DNA of 64,000 bases. Origin: Sphingobacterium deserti (GTDB lineage: Bacteria > Bacteroidota > Bacteroidia > Sphingobacteriales > Sphingobacteriaceae). Positions 45,136-53,713 of this stretch are shown piece by piece. Made by a program: the position numbers and the translations under genes. The stretch spans positions 37,824 to 101,823 of the forward strand of contig NZ_JJMU01000048.1 in NCBI RefSeq assembly GCF_000757725.1. The letters run 5' to 3'. The notes under the pieces were generated by a model that did no database searches, had not been told where the DNA came from, and worked only from the letters and a program-made list of their open reading frames with translations. Within the stretch, counting starts at the first letter, position 1. The number at the start of each line of letters is the position of its first letter.

Positions 45136-45543
45136 ATGGTAATACAAACAATGGTGAAAAACAAAGTATTTATATGTGACGACGATATCGGCATAGCCAG
45201 TACGTTGGATCTAATTTTTAAAATGGTAGACTCTGAAACGATTATTGAGACGGATAGTTCTCGAGCATATGATCAGATCGTTTCGCTGCGGCCTGAGATC
45301 GTTATTGTGGATCTGAATATGCCTGTAGTGTCTGGAAAAGATTTGATACGGATGATCCGAAAGACACCACAGTTAAAAAAAACATTTATCCTTTGCATCT
45401 CTGCTACAGATGATGGACGCGATGTAGCTTTAGAAGCAGGGGCCAATATGATTTTGCCTAAACCCTTTGATATGGACGATATTATTGCGATCGTCGAAAA
45501 TGTGCTGAAAACGAAATTTCCAAAAAATACGGTTTATGAATAG
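45136..45543 (+). CDS. Stand-alone response regulator receiver (CheY-like)
   Basis: About 135 residues from ATG 45136; ATG 45151 (MVKNKVFICDDDIG) is an equally possible start. It consists of one receiver domain only. The acidic pocket CDDD (Asp15-17), phospho-acceptor Asp59 in VIVDLNMPVVSG, conserved Ser/Thr in LCISATDD, and Lys109 in ILPKPFD are all present, so phosphorylation should be possible. No output domain is attached. It converges with the degenerate hybrid regulator gene at 45657-46934. A cognate kinase is not obvious in the immediate neighbourhood. It probably works by protein contact, as CheY/Spo0F-type regulators do. Confidence 0.9.
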   Translation: MVIQTMVKNKVFICDDDIGIASTLDLIFKMVDSETIIETDSSRAYDQIVSLRPEIVIVDLNMPVVSGKDLIRMIRKTPQLKKTFILCISATDDGRDVALEAGANMILPKPFDMDDIIAIVENVLKTKFPKNTVYE

Positions 45544-45569
45544 AGCCGTCTATCAAGCAAGACGTGAAC

Positions 45570-45612
45570 CTCATCACGAGCAGGAGGAACGATGGCGAAG
45601 CGATCTTTTTGG
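45570..45612 (+). repeat. Member of the 'gcgaagcgatct' intergenic repeat family
   Basis: The sequence CATCACGAGC followed by GCGAAGCGATCT and a T-run lies between convergent genes. The reverse complement of 6900-6940 contains a related sequence. It may also serve as a weak terminator. Confidence 0.5.
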
Positions 45613-45656
45613 ACAGCTCCTATATCAATAAACTCATCTGTATTGTAGATCACGTT

Positions 45657-46934
45657 TCACGCGACATCTATTCGTCCGCTCATTCCCATGCTATAGATGC
45701 TCGGTGGCGTTCCGAAATGTTTATGGAAGTCTCTGGAAAAATTCGACTGCACGCTGTATCCCACTATGGCAGCGATCTGCGCAATCGTATATCTTCGTTG
45801 CGTTAGCAACTCGGCGGCTTTCTGAAGCTTTGAAATGGTAATCATTTCATTTGGGGTTAGGGCAGAGTACTGCTTTACCCTTCGGTATAAGGTCGGCCGG
45901 CTCATATTCATACGTTTGGCCAGTTCGTCCACGGTGAGGTCCATATCAGCTGTGTTTTCCTGTATAATGGCATGCAAGCGTGCGATAAAATCACCGGTAG
46001 CTGCTTGGTCATTTAAGTCGTCTTTATTGCAGGATAGGTTATTTGACACACGCGCCTCTACTATTTTCCTGTTGACAAGGATATTGTGAATCTGCGCGCG
46101 CAAGTAAGCCGGGCTGCAGGGGTTTTCTATGCAAGCGTCCGCCCCACTCATCAGTGCCTCTATCTTCATTTCTACCGCCTGTACAGGCGTGAAAAATAGT
46201 ACGGGTATATGTCCATACTTCGCGCTTGCTTTGATATGTCGGCAGAGATTAACACCATCCATTATCGGGTTTTCGTGCGCTGTAAGTACCAGCTGTACGG
46301 CATTGATCGCTAATTGCAGTAAGGCTTCGTGGCCATTCGGGGCACGCAAGATAGTGTAGGTACTCTTTAGTTCCTTATTCAGGTAGGCAAATATTTCCCG
46401 ATCATTTTCTACCAGTAAAACGATAGGTTTTTCGGGAGCAGTTTTTTGATGCGTATAATTCACTCCATTTGCTTTATCCAGTCCCATTGTTGTTTCAGCG
46501 TTGCCAGCATGGAGCATAGGAATGGACACTATAATCCCTTTTTCAGAAATGCTAAGGGCGATGCCTGAACGTTCAACCGCATATTTTGCGCGTAGTGTAC
46601 CTATAAAAGACTCCCGATCGACAACATTGCGTCTTTCATCTTCAAATAGCGGATTAGTTGAGGTATCGGTGGAAAATTCTACTTTAAAAACAGTATCGTT
46701 ACTGGTGAATGACATCAGTTTAAAACAAACGCTGTAGTGCGCATGATGTATACTGTACTTTATCAGGTCGGTAAAAATTTGTTTTATTAACGTAGGATCT
46801 ACCCAAGTAGTTAGGCTTATCGGCGGCAGTAAAAGCTCGTAGGTTATTGCACGCTCTAGTGTGAAAACTTTTAAGTCATTACAGGTTTCGGATAACAGCA
46901 GGTTTATATCTGTTTTTTCAAAAATCAAGTTCAT
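45657..46934 (-). CDS. Truncated, catalytically degenerate hybrid two-component regulator with AraC-type HTH
   Basis: A 425-residue protein with the order HATPase-like (about 1-140), receiver (171-288), AraC HTH (about 315-415). This is the C-terminal half of a hybrid two-component system; sensor, HisKA and transmembrane parts are missing. The HATPase region lacks the N-box Asn (TDLIKYSIHH) and has only a vestigial G-box (ERSGIALSI). The receiver has Ala219 where the phospho-acceptor Asp should be (LVLTAHENPIMDG) and Asn271 in place of the conserved Lys (ENPCSP). In contrast, the AraC HTHs (VDELAKRMNMSRPTLYRRVK, IAQIAAIVGYSVQSNFSRDF) are well kept. It is divergent from susC. DNA binding without phosphorylation control is likely; it is not simply decayed, since the frame is open throughout. 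Confidence 0.85.
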   Translation of the reverse strand: MNLIFEKTDINLLLSETCNDLKVFTLERAITYELLLPPISLTTWVDPTLIKQIFTDLIKYSIHHAHYSVCFKLMSFTSNDTVFKVEFSTDTSTNPLFEDERRNVVDRESFIGTLRAKYAVERSGIALSISEKGIIVSIPMLHAGNAETTMGLDKANGVNYTHQKTAPEKPIVLLVENDREIFAYLNKELKSTYTILRAPNGHEALLQLAINAVQLVLTAHENPIMDGVNLCRHIKASAKYGHIPVLFFTPVQAVEMKIEALMSGADACIENPCSPAYLRAQIHNILVNRKIVEARVSNNLSCNKDDLNDQAATGDFIARLHAIIQENTADMDLTVDELAKRMNMSRPTLYRRVKQYSALTPNEMITISKLQKAAELLTQRRYTIAQIAAIVGYSVQSNFSRDFHKHFGTPPSIYSMGMSGRIDVA

Positions 46935-47530
46935 AGCATTGGTATTTATGTATCAAGTTTAGTTTATCTATTAGCGCAAATCAGACCTAAAGTCGATTCA
47001 TTTTAGGGTTAGCATTTTGTCGTCCTACACTATTTATTTGTCACAGTGTAACATGCACACGAAGTCTAGCTATTCCTGTGCCAAAGTCTTTTGAATTTTT
47101 AAATACGTGCTAAACAGCTTGTTGAAGCTCCGATAGCCTTGTTATTAAAGGGTTTGTTGGTTTTTTTTTAGGTAAGAATTTTCACGCCGATGTTTAACGA
47201 ATGTGTTTATATTTTGAGACGCTGTGATATAAAATTGAGACGCTATGATTGAATAGCACACTGATATTTATTGATTTTTAGGGTAGACAATTCACCGACT
47301 ATAAACGTATGCCTCCATTGGAAATATATTCTGCCATTTGCTATTTGTTTTTTCAAAAGCGAGCATTTAATCAAAAGCTTATTTATGGTAGGCGAAATGA
47401 AGTGCGGTCGGTTGATTTGGATAAAATAAGATGTACGTAAACTAAACAGCAATGCAACGGAATTTATAGACTAGCCATTCCGCTTGCAGTGCAACCTAAT
47501 AATCAATTAAATCATCAATTTTAAAACGGT
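46935..47530. other. 596-bp divergent regulatory region upstream of susC
   Basis: No gene is supported. The main feature is a pair of 15-bp direct repeats (47214-47228 and 47235-47249). Poly-T at about 47160-47169 and generally AT-rich sequence are seen. TATTTG near 47340 with TTGG about 20 bases upstream is a weak promoter candidate. The susC leader before ATG 47531 lacks a Shine-Dalgarno, as usual in this phylum. Confidence 0.5.
47214..47249 (+). promoter_or_regulatory. Two 15-bp direct repeats, 21 bp apart: candidate AraC/HTCS operator
   Basis: TTGAGACGCTGTGAT (47214-47228) and TTGAGACGCTATGAT (47235-47249) differ at one base and are spaced 21 bp start to start, two helical turns. Direct repeats with this spacing are typical for dimeric AraC-type regulators. 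It lies about 280 bases before susC and 280 bases from the start of the degenerate regulator gene. Confidence 0.55.
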
Positions 47531-50515
47531 ATGAAACAAAAATTACTTGTACAATGCGTCATGACGCTAGCGCTACTACTCGTATCCCACTTGCTTTTTG
47601 CACAGCAGAAGACCCTGACGGGAAGGGTTGTGGATCAGACGGGCAGCCCACTCGCTGGTGCTACCGTAAAGGTGAAGGGGGGCACGGTGGCCACCACTAC
47701 CGATGAAATCGGTGCTTTTAGCTTAGACGTTCCTGCTACGGCACAGACGCTGGAAGTGTCCTTTATTGGATACAGCACTAAAGATGCGCCTATTGTAGGC
47801 ACGGAACTCAATATCCAGCTTTCAGCCAACGCTGATCAGGATCTTGAGGAAGTTGTTGTGGTGGGCTACGGTACCGCGCGAAAGAAAGACCTCACGGGTG
47901 CCATGGTGACCATCGCTGAAAAGAACTTCAACAAGGGTATCATGACCAGCCCGGATCAATTGATCCAAGGGAAGACGCCCGGCGTCATGGTGATCAACAA
48001 CACCGGGCAACCCGGTGGTTCGGTTACCGTCCGCATCCGTGGTAACTCGTCCATTCGCGCCAGCAACAATCCGCTGTTCGTACTCGATGGCGTGCCTATG
48101 TCGGGTAACTCGCCGCTGCCCGAGGGCCGTGGGGGCTTTTCATCCGATAGGGGAAATCCGCTTACTTACCTAAATCCAGGCGATATTGCCAGCATGGACA
48201 TTTTAAAGGATGCGTCGGCGACTGCTATCTACGGTTCACGTGGCGCCAACGGTGTGGTCATCATCACCACGAAAAAAGGAACACCCGGCGAGCCGAAGAT
48301 CTCCATAGGTGCATCTGCTGGTCTTTCCGGCATGCGCGAATATCCGGATGTGCTAGATGCAGGGAGGTTTAGAGAAGCCCTTAATTACTACACACCAGAG
48401 GAGATTGCCAATGCCGATTTCGGGGGCAATGAAGACGCTTTCCGAGCGATAACGCGGCAGGCCGTTACCCAAAATTACTATGGTGATGTGTCTGGCGGTA
48501 CAGAAAACGGGAAGTACCGCCTGTCCGGCGGTTACCTCAACCAAAACGGGGTCATCACGGGATCGCAGCTAAAAAAGTACACCGGAAACTTTACGGGCAA
48601 CTTCCGTTTTCTGGAAAACAAACGCCTGGGGCTAGACTTTTCACTTTTCGTCACGCAGCTGGATAATAGATATGCGCCCATCAACGCCACGGTAGGTTCC
48701 GAGGGGAATATCATTTCGCAGGCTATGCAATGGAACCCTACGCTACCCCTGCGTGATGCGGACGGCAACCTCACATTTGTAAGTACCACCACGCGAAATC
48801 CATTGACCAGCATCGAGGCATTTAAAGATCTTGCTACGACAAATACCATGGTGGTGAATGTGGCACCTTACTACAAAATCACGGATGACCTAGAATACCG
48901 CATGATCTACAGCGCCATGCGCCAAACTGGTAGCCGGCAGGGGATGTACCGCGCAGGACTTATCGACCCATCTGCGATAGAGAATGAAGAGGCCTTTATC
49001 TCCAACAACGGCGAGACTAATATTCAGATGACCCACACGCTTTCCTACAACAAGCAGATCAATGAGGACTGGAACGTGAATGCCCTTATCGGTTATGAAT
49101 ACCTGAATTACGATTTCCGCAACAACATCTCCTTTGGTGGCGCCTTCCGCTATATCGGTCTCGACTATTTCGACTACCTACAGTTCTCTACGGTAAACAC
49201 ACGTCAGATCTCCTCGTATCGCAGCCCAACAAATCAGCTGCAATCGTTCTTTGCGCGTGGCGGTGTGAACTACCTGAATCGCTACTTGCTGACAGCCACC
49301 ATCCGTCGTGACGGATCCACCAAATTTGGGGAGAACAATAGGTACGCCATGTTTCCATCGGTTGCCGTGGCTTGGAACCTCGCCGAGGAGGAATTCCTGA
49401 AGTCCAGCAACCTCTTCAGCCAACTGAAGGTACGTGTGGGGTACGGCAGCACGGGTAACCAAGAGTTTACCTCTGGGGCATCGCTGAACAGAATCGTTTT
49501 CGACAACCAAAGTGCGAACCAGGTCAATTACGGTAATCCGGATTTGCGCTGGGAGACATCCACCACGATTAATGCGGGTATAGATTTCGCGGTGCTCAAC
49601 AACCGCCTCTATGGATCCATTGACTTTTTTAATAAGAAGACCACGGATGCACTTTTCGAACAAACCCTTGCGCAGCCTGCGCCAGCAGGTCGTATATGGG
49701 TAAACCTGGACGGTGAGATCGAGAACAAAGGGGTGGAGGTAGCTTTGACTGGTACGATCATTAAGAACACAGACTGGACCTGGGATCTTACCGCGAATGC
49801 AACGTTCCTTAAAAATAGCGTAAGTGGCCTTGTGGGTTATTATGAAACAGGTGCACTACGTGGACAGGGCTTTTCCGGCGTGCTTGGTCAACGGATGGTG
49901 AATGGACAACCACTGAATGTATGGTATCTAGCCCAGTATGAGGGTATCGATCCGCAAACTGGCCTAAGCATGTACCGCGGTCTTGATGGAAGCGTCAGTA
50001 GCGCCAACGACCCAGCAGAAAACAAGATGTATGCAAACAGTCCTAACCCAACGACACTACTTGGTATCAGCACGAACGTTAACTATAAGAAGTTTGCACT
50101 TGCAGCTAATATGAATGGGGCAATGGGGCATTATTTGTTTAACAACTCTGCGGCCACCGTGTTGGGATTGAGCAACCTATCCTCGCGCAATATCGGCTCT
50201 GCTTTTTTTGACACTTCCGTGCGCGAAAGTACATCCAATTCCTCTGCACCGTCTACACGTTATCTTGAAAAAGGCGATTACCTGAAGCTGGCAAACTTAA
50301 CGCTAAGCTATAACGTGGGTGATGTAGGAAGAACGTTCAAGAACCTGAGTGTGTCGCTTACCGGACAGAATCTCTTCATTATTACGAAGTACACCGGATT
50401 TGATCCAGAGGTAAATACCGACGGTTCGAACAATGGCATTCCGTCCTTAGGAATCGAATATTTGCCCTACCCGCCGTCGCGTAACTTTTTATTGGGTGTC
50501 AATTTTGCCCTGTAA
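47531..50515 (+). CDS. SusC/RagA-family TonB-linked outer-membrane protein
   Basis: A 994-residue TonB-dependent transporter. It has a signal peptide (MKQKLLVQCVMTLALLLVSH, cleaved near FAQQ). Residues about 27-105 form the CarboxypepD_reg-like domain (KTLTGRVVDQTGSPLAGATV). Next is the SusC-specific TonB segment EEVVVVGYGTARKKDLTGA, the plug with GANGVVIITTKKG, and a C-terminal barrel ending FLLGVNFAL. The gene pairs with susD directly downstream (43-base gap), the standard unit for importing oligosaccharides, peptides or other polymers. No glycoside hydrolase or peptidase is encoded beside it, so the ligand is unknown. Codon choice appears more GC-rich than in flanking genes by eye. Confidence 0.96.
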   Translation: MKQKLLVQCVMTLALLLVSHLLFAQQKTLTGRVVDQTGSPLAGATVKVKGGTVATTTDEIGAFSLDVPATAQTLEVSFIGYSTKDAPIVGTELNIQLSANADQDLEEVVVVGYGTARKKDLTGAMVTIAEKNFNKGIMTSPDQLIQGKTPGVMVINNTGQPGGSVTVRIRGNSSIRASNNPLFVLDGVPMSGNSPLPEGRGGFSSDRGNPLTYLNPGDIASMDILKDASATAIYGSRGANGVVIITTKKGTPGEPKISIGASAGLSGMREYPDVLDAGRFREALNYYTPEEIANADFGGNEDAFRAITRQAVTQNYYGDVSGGTENGKYRLSGGYLNQNGVITGSQLKKYTGNFTGNFRFLENKRLGLDFSLFVTQLDNRYAPINATVGSEGNIISQAMQWNPTLPLRDADGNLTFVSTTTRNPLTSIEAFKDLATTNTMVVNVAPYYKITDDLEYRMIYSAMRQTGSRQGMYRAGLIDPSAIENEEAFISNNGETNIQMTHTLSYNKQINEDWNVNALIGYEYLNYDFRNNISFGGAFRYIGLDYFDYLQFSTVNTRQISSYRSPTNQLQSFFARGGVNYLNRYLLTATIRRDGSTKFGENNRYAMFPSVAVAWNLAEEEFLKSSNLFSQLKVRVGYGSTGNQEFTSGASLNRIVFDNQSANQVNYGNPDLRWETSTTINAGIDFAVLNNRLYGSIDFFNKKTTDALFEQTLAQPAPAGRIWVNLDGEIENKGVEVALTGTIIKNTDWTWDLTANATFLKNSVSGLVGYYETGALRGQGFSGVLGQRMVNGQPLNVWYLAQYEGIDPQTGLSMYRGLDGSVSSANDPAENKMYANSPNPTTLLGISTNVNYKKFALAANMNGAMGHYLFNNSAATVLGLSNLSSRNIGSAFFDTSVRESTSNSSAPSTRYLEKGDYLKLANLTLSYNVGDVGRTFKNLSVSLTGQNLFIITKYTGFDPEVNTDGSNNGIPSLGIEYLPYPPSRNFLLGVNFAL

Positions 50516-50558
50516 CGGTCGGTCAATAGATAATGGATAAATTTAACAAGATAAACAG

Positions 50559-52127
50559 ATGAAATTAAGATCACTAATATATATAGCCTTGGCGGGAAGC
50601 GTTTTTGCGAGCGCGTCTTCCTGTACAAAATTGAACGAAGAGTTTCGCAGCGAACTGGAAGAGACGGAGTCTGGCAATATCGATCCGGCGTCCCTATTGA
50701 TCAACGCCTACAACTCGCTGAACGTACCCTACCAACAGGAGCAGCGCTGGGTCATGCAAGAGATCTCCACGGATGCTGCGATGGCACCAACGCGTGGGGG
50801 CGACTGGGATGATAACGGGATGCACCGAGCTATTCACCTCCATACCTGGAATGCTGATAATGGCTATATGAACAATACTTTCGTGAGTTTGGGCACGGCG
50901 ATGTACAACGCCATTAACGTATTACGTTTCAGTCCTAGTGCGCAGCAGGAGGCAGAAGCGAAGTTTCTTCGTGCCCTGATGATGTTTGACCTACTAGATC
51001 TGTATGGCATAGTGCCCATCCGGGAAGGCGAATCGCTGGAAGATTTTCGTATTGCACCGCAAGTCTTGCAGCCGCAGGAAGCTATTGACTATATGGTCAA
51101 TGACCTTCGAGCGATCATAGACAACCTGCCCGCAACAGGGGCCGCCTATGTAGCTAACCAAAATGCTGCGCGCGCGCTGCTCATGAAGATCTACCTAAAC
51201 AAGGGAACTTTCTTAAATAGGGAGTCACCGACTTTTGCGGTAGAGGATATGAACGAGGTCATCGCCCTTGCCGGGCAGATCACCAACTCCGGTCGTTACA
51301 GTGTTTCGCCGGCAGGTCGCTATTTCGATAATTTTGCACCAGACAATGATACGCGCTCCACGGAGAACATCTTCACCCTATTTAATAGAAATGGGGAACG
51401 GGGTGGTGCTATCGATCGTACATGGTTTACCGTGGCGCATTATAACATGAGGCCAAGCGGTTGGAACGGATGGTGTACTTTATCAGATTACTACGACAAG
51501 TTTTCCGAGGGTGATGAAAGACGTGGGATCTACTACGAATACGCAGCGGATACCACCGGCAACAGACGCCGCGGCTATCGTCGGCAGAACGTAGGTTTCT
51601 TCGTCGGGCAGCAGTACAATTGGACGACCAACCAGCCGCTTATGGCACGTAACCCTGCAAATGCGCCGCTATCTTTCACGCGCGAAGTCACCATTCGCAC
51701 CTCGGGTGCTACGCTAGAGGTGGCCGGCATCCGTCCGGTTAAGTACGCCTTTGATTATGCGGTGACCGGTCAGCGGAATAACGACTGGGTAGTTTTCCGT
51801 TATGCAGATGTTTTATTGATGCAGGCGGAGGCCGTGCTACGCGGTGGCACAAGTGCTGCGGCAGATGCGCTGACGCTTGTAAATAGCATCCGTACCAATC
51901 GCGGTGTGCCAGCACTTACCAGCATCACACTGGATAATTTATTGGACGAACGTGCGCGTGAGCTGTATTGGGAAGGCTGGCGCCGGCAAGATTTGATCCG
52001 CTTTGGAAAGTTCTTGGAGCCTTGGCAAGAGAAAGCAGCCGATCCTAGTCCGCGAACCTTGGTTTATCCTATTCCAAGCCAGCAGATTGCGGTTAACCCG
52101 AACCTTACACAGAATCCGGGCTACTAA
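50559..52127 (+). CDS. SusD/RagB-family nutrient-binding outer-membrane lipoprotein
   Basis: A 522-residue surface lipoprotein; the signal ends at Cys22 (lipobox VFASASSC). The N-terminal TPR-like region carries the family segment FLRALMMFDLLDLYGIVPI, and the C-terminus shows RYADVLLMQAEAVLRGG and ERARELYWEGWRRQDLIRFG, all signatures of RagB/SusD. It acts as a lid on SusC, delivering ligand. The absence of catabolic enzymes means that specificity cannot be inferred. It ends in a strong terminator. Start chosen at ATG 50559, the first in frame after susC and at the head of the lipoprotein signal. Confidence 0.95.
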   Translation: MKLRSLIYIALAGSVFASASSCTKLNEEFRSELEETESGNIDPASLLINAYNSLNVPYQQEQRWVMQEISTDAAMAPTRGGDWDDNGMHRAIHLHTWNADNGYMNNTFVSLGTAMYNAINVLRFSPSAQQEAEAKFLRALMMFDLLDLYGIVPIREGESLEDFRIAPQVLQPQEAIDYMVNDLRAIIDNLPATGAAYVANQNAARALLMKIYLNKGTFLNRESPTFAVEDMNEVIALAGQITNSGRYSVSPAGRYFDNFAPDNDTRSTENIFTLFNRNGERGGAIDRTWFTVAHYNMRPSGWNGWCTLSDYYDKFSEGDERRGIYYEYAADTTGNRRRGYRRQNVGFFVGQQYNWTTNQPLMARNPANAPLSFTREVTIRTSGATLEVAGIRPVKYAFDYAVTGQRNNDWVVFRYADVLLMQAEAVLRGGTSAAADALTLVNSIRTNRGVPALTSITLDNLLDERARELYWEGWRRQDLIRFGKFLEPWQEKAADPSPRTLVYPIPSQQIAVNPNLTQNPGY

Positions 52128-52149
52128 CGCAATATTATTCTGATATAAC

Positions 52150-52185
52150 AAAGTCTCCAGCGCCCAATGGTCTGGAGACTTTTTT
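52150..52185 (+). terminator. Terminator of the susC-susD operon
   Basis: An 11-bp stem AAAGTCTCCAG (52150-52160) with CTGGAGACTTT (52172-52182), followed by T's, 22 bases after the susD stop. Confidence 0.88.
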
Positions 52186-52324
52186 GATAGCCTAGCAGCC
52201 TATCTGGCATTCCAATGTCAAGCCTTCCTCAAAACTTGGCGCTCGCTGTATTAGCTGGGCTATTTTTTGTAAGTTTGATATAGCTTAATCGCTATGCAGT
52301 TTACATCAATACATTGTTTGGCCT

Positions 52325-52786
52325 ATGATCACATATAATACGGCAGCTCTACTTTTTCCCGCGATCAGTCTGATCATGTTGGCTTACACCAACCGCTTTC
52401 TAGCGCTCGCTGCGCTGGTGCGGAGCCTACATGCTAAATACCTCGAACATAATAAGGAAGGGGTATTGCATGGCCAAATCGGCAATTTGCGTTTTAGGCT
52501 TAAGCTGCTGCGGCATATGCAAGGTGTAGGGGTTTTAAGCTTTATCACCTGCATTGTGTGTATGTATTTTATCTACCTGGAAAATACGCTGCTCGCGGAA
52601 GTATGCTTCGCCCTAAGCTTATTATTTTTTGCGATCTCGTTGCTGATCTCCTTCGTGGAAATTCAATTAAGTAATAAGGCATTGGAACTTGAGTTGAGTG
52701 ATATGGAAGGACATAATGATCCGTCATTAGTGAAATATCTCAAGAAAACGTTTGACCAACGCAAACGAGATACCAGTAAAAAGTAG
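52325..52786 (+). CDS. DUF2721 membrane protein
   Basis: A 153-residue inner-membrane protein with an N-terminal helix (AALLFPAISLIMLAYTNRF) and two further helices (GVLSFITCIVCMYFIYL and LAEVCFALSLLFFAISLLIS) ending in a charged cytosolic tail. The spacing and the segments LAALVRSLH and ALELELSDME fit DUF2721, a family of small membrane proteins of unknown function found in many bacteria. It is a lone gene after susD's terminator and before a repeat-rich region. Confidence 0.8.
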   Translation: MITYNTAALLFPAISLIMLAYTNRFLALAALVRSLHAKYLEHNKEGVLHGQIGNLRFRLKLLRHMQGVGVLSFITCIVCMYFIYLENTLLAEVCFALSLLFFAISLLISFVEIQLSNKALELELSDMEGHNDPSLVKYLKKTFDQRKRDTSKK

Positions 52787-53713
52787 TTGATGTTTCCGCA
52801 TGACACAATACCAACATTGCAGTATTAATCATATTACGCAATTTGTCCAACACACAACCCTTTTCGCCGCGTGCCGCGGCAGTGTACTAGTTTTGAAGAC
52901 CAAAAGTCCGTCGCTTATTTTTGTTGCACCCCCGTTGGATAGTGCAAAGGCAAATGGCTGCAGACGCAATTCTACATACTAAGTACTAAAATCTACATAC
53001 TCCCTGTTCATATCTCAATTCGCACTACACACTACGCAATACTAACAAATTGCCGCGCCGTCGTACCTCCGGCTTGCATTTGAAAGTAAAAATTCAAAAT
53101 TAAAAAGTAAAAAAATTGTAACCACTACGGCTTCTACATACTAAATACTACTATCTAATCTCACTACGATAGCTTAGAATGTATCCTTCCAGTGCTGGGG
53201 GGCAAGGGAAATGTTTGGGGGATTTTGGGAAGGACAAAGCCTAGAAATCATATCGAAATCGGTGTATAACGATTTTGATTTTATTTCAGCTTTGACAAAC
53301 ATTTGCTTTGCGCAGGATGACCTGCGGGACAAAGCACCTGAAGGAGACAAAGGATTTTGATTACTTTTGTCCCCAAAAGTAATGCCTTGCCGCGGCGAGC
53401 GGCGGAACGGTTTGAAGGGGGGAATGAGCGTAGAGAGTCGTCTTTTGTCGGACTTACTATCTCAATTCGCATTACTCACTACGCAATACTAAACAGCCAA
53501 AAACAAAAAATCCTGAAGCGGGGAGCTTCAGGATTTTTACTAACTAACCAATTATTAACCTAAATTATGAATACTAACATTGTATCAAATGCTGTGCCAA
53601 ATGTAAATTCGTTTTCGATTTAGCAGGATCATAACAGCAATGTTGCAATAATTTAATTTTCACCTAGTTTGTGGGCCTCTTGTCATCGTGAGCTGTAAAA
53701 TTTCGCTGCCAAA
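52787..53713. other. Repeat-rich intergenic region
   Basis: No gene is supported in these 927 bases. Seen: a degenerate palindromic repeat at about 52850-52980 that shares CGTCGCTTATTTTTGTTG with 62031-62048; a 33-bp direct repeat at 53013-53045 and 53460-53492 starting TCTCAATTCGCA; the inverted repeat ATTACTTTTG/CAAAAGTAAT (about 53358-53382); and hairpin-leader repeat copy C at 53505-53623. The ORF of 60 codons at 52800 lies within the repeat and is not convincing. Confidence 0.6.
53505..53623 (+). repeat. Hairpin-leader repeat, copy C, with 18-codon ORF
   Basis: Same 12-bp hairpin (core TCCTGAAGC/GCTTCAGGA) and leader ending TTAACCTAAATTATG as copies A and B, 9 kb away. The ATG at 53567 opens an 18-residue ORF, MNTNIVSNAVPNVNSFSI, ending at 53623. 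Its N-terminal half is in register with copy B. The element sits just before the convergent end of the NUDIX gene. Confidence 0.8.

Noticed and set aside
52800..52982. 60-codon ORF in the repeat island
   Set aside because: Lies in a degenerate palindromic repeat shared with another intergenic region, so it is not a protein gene on the evidence seen.
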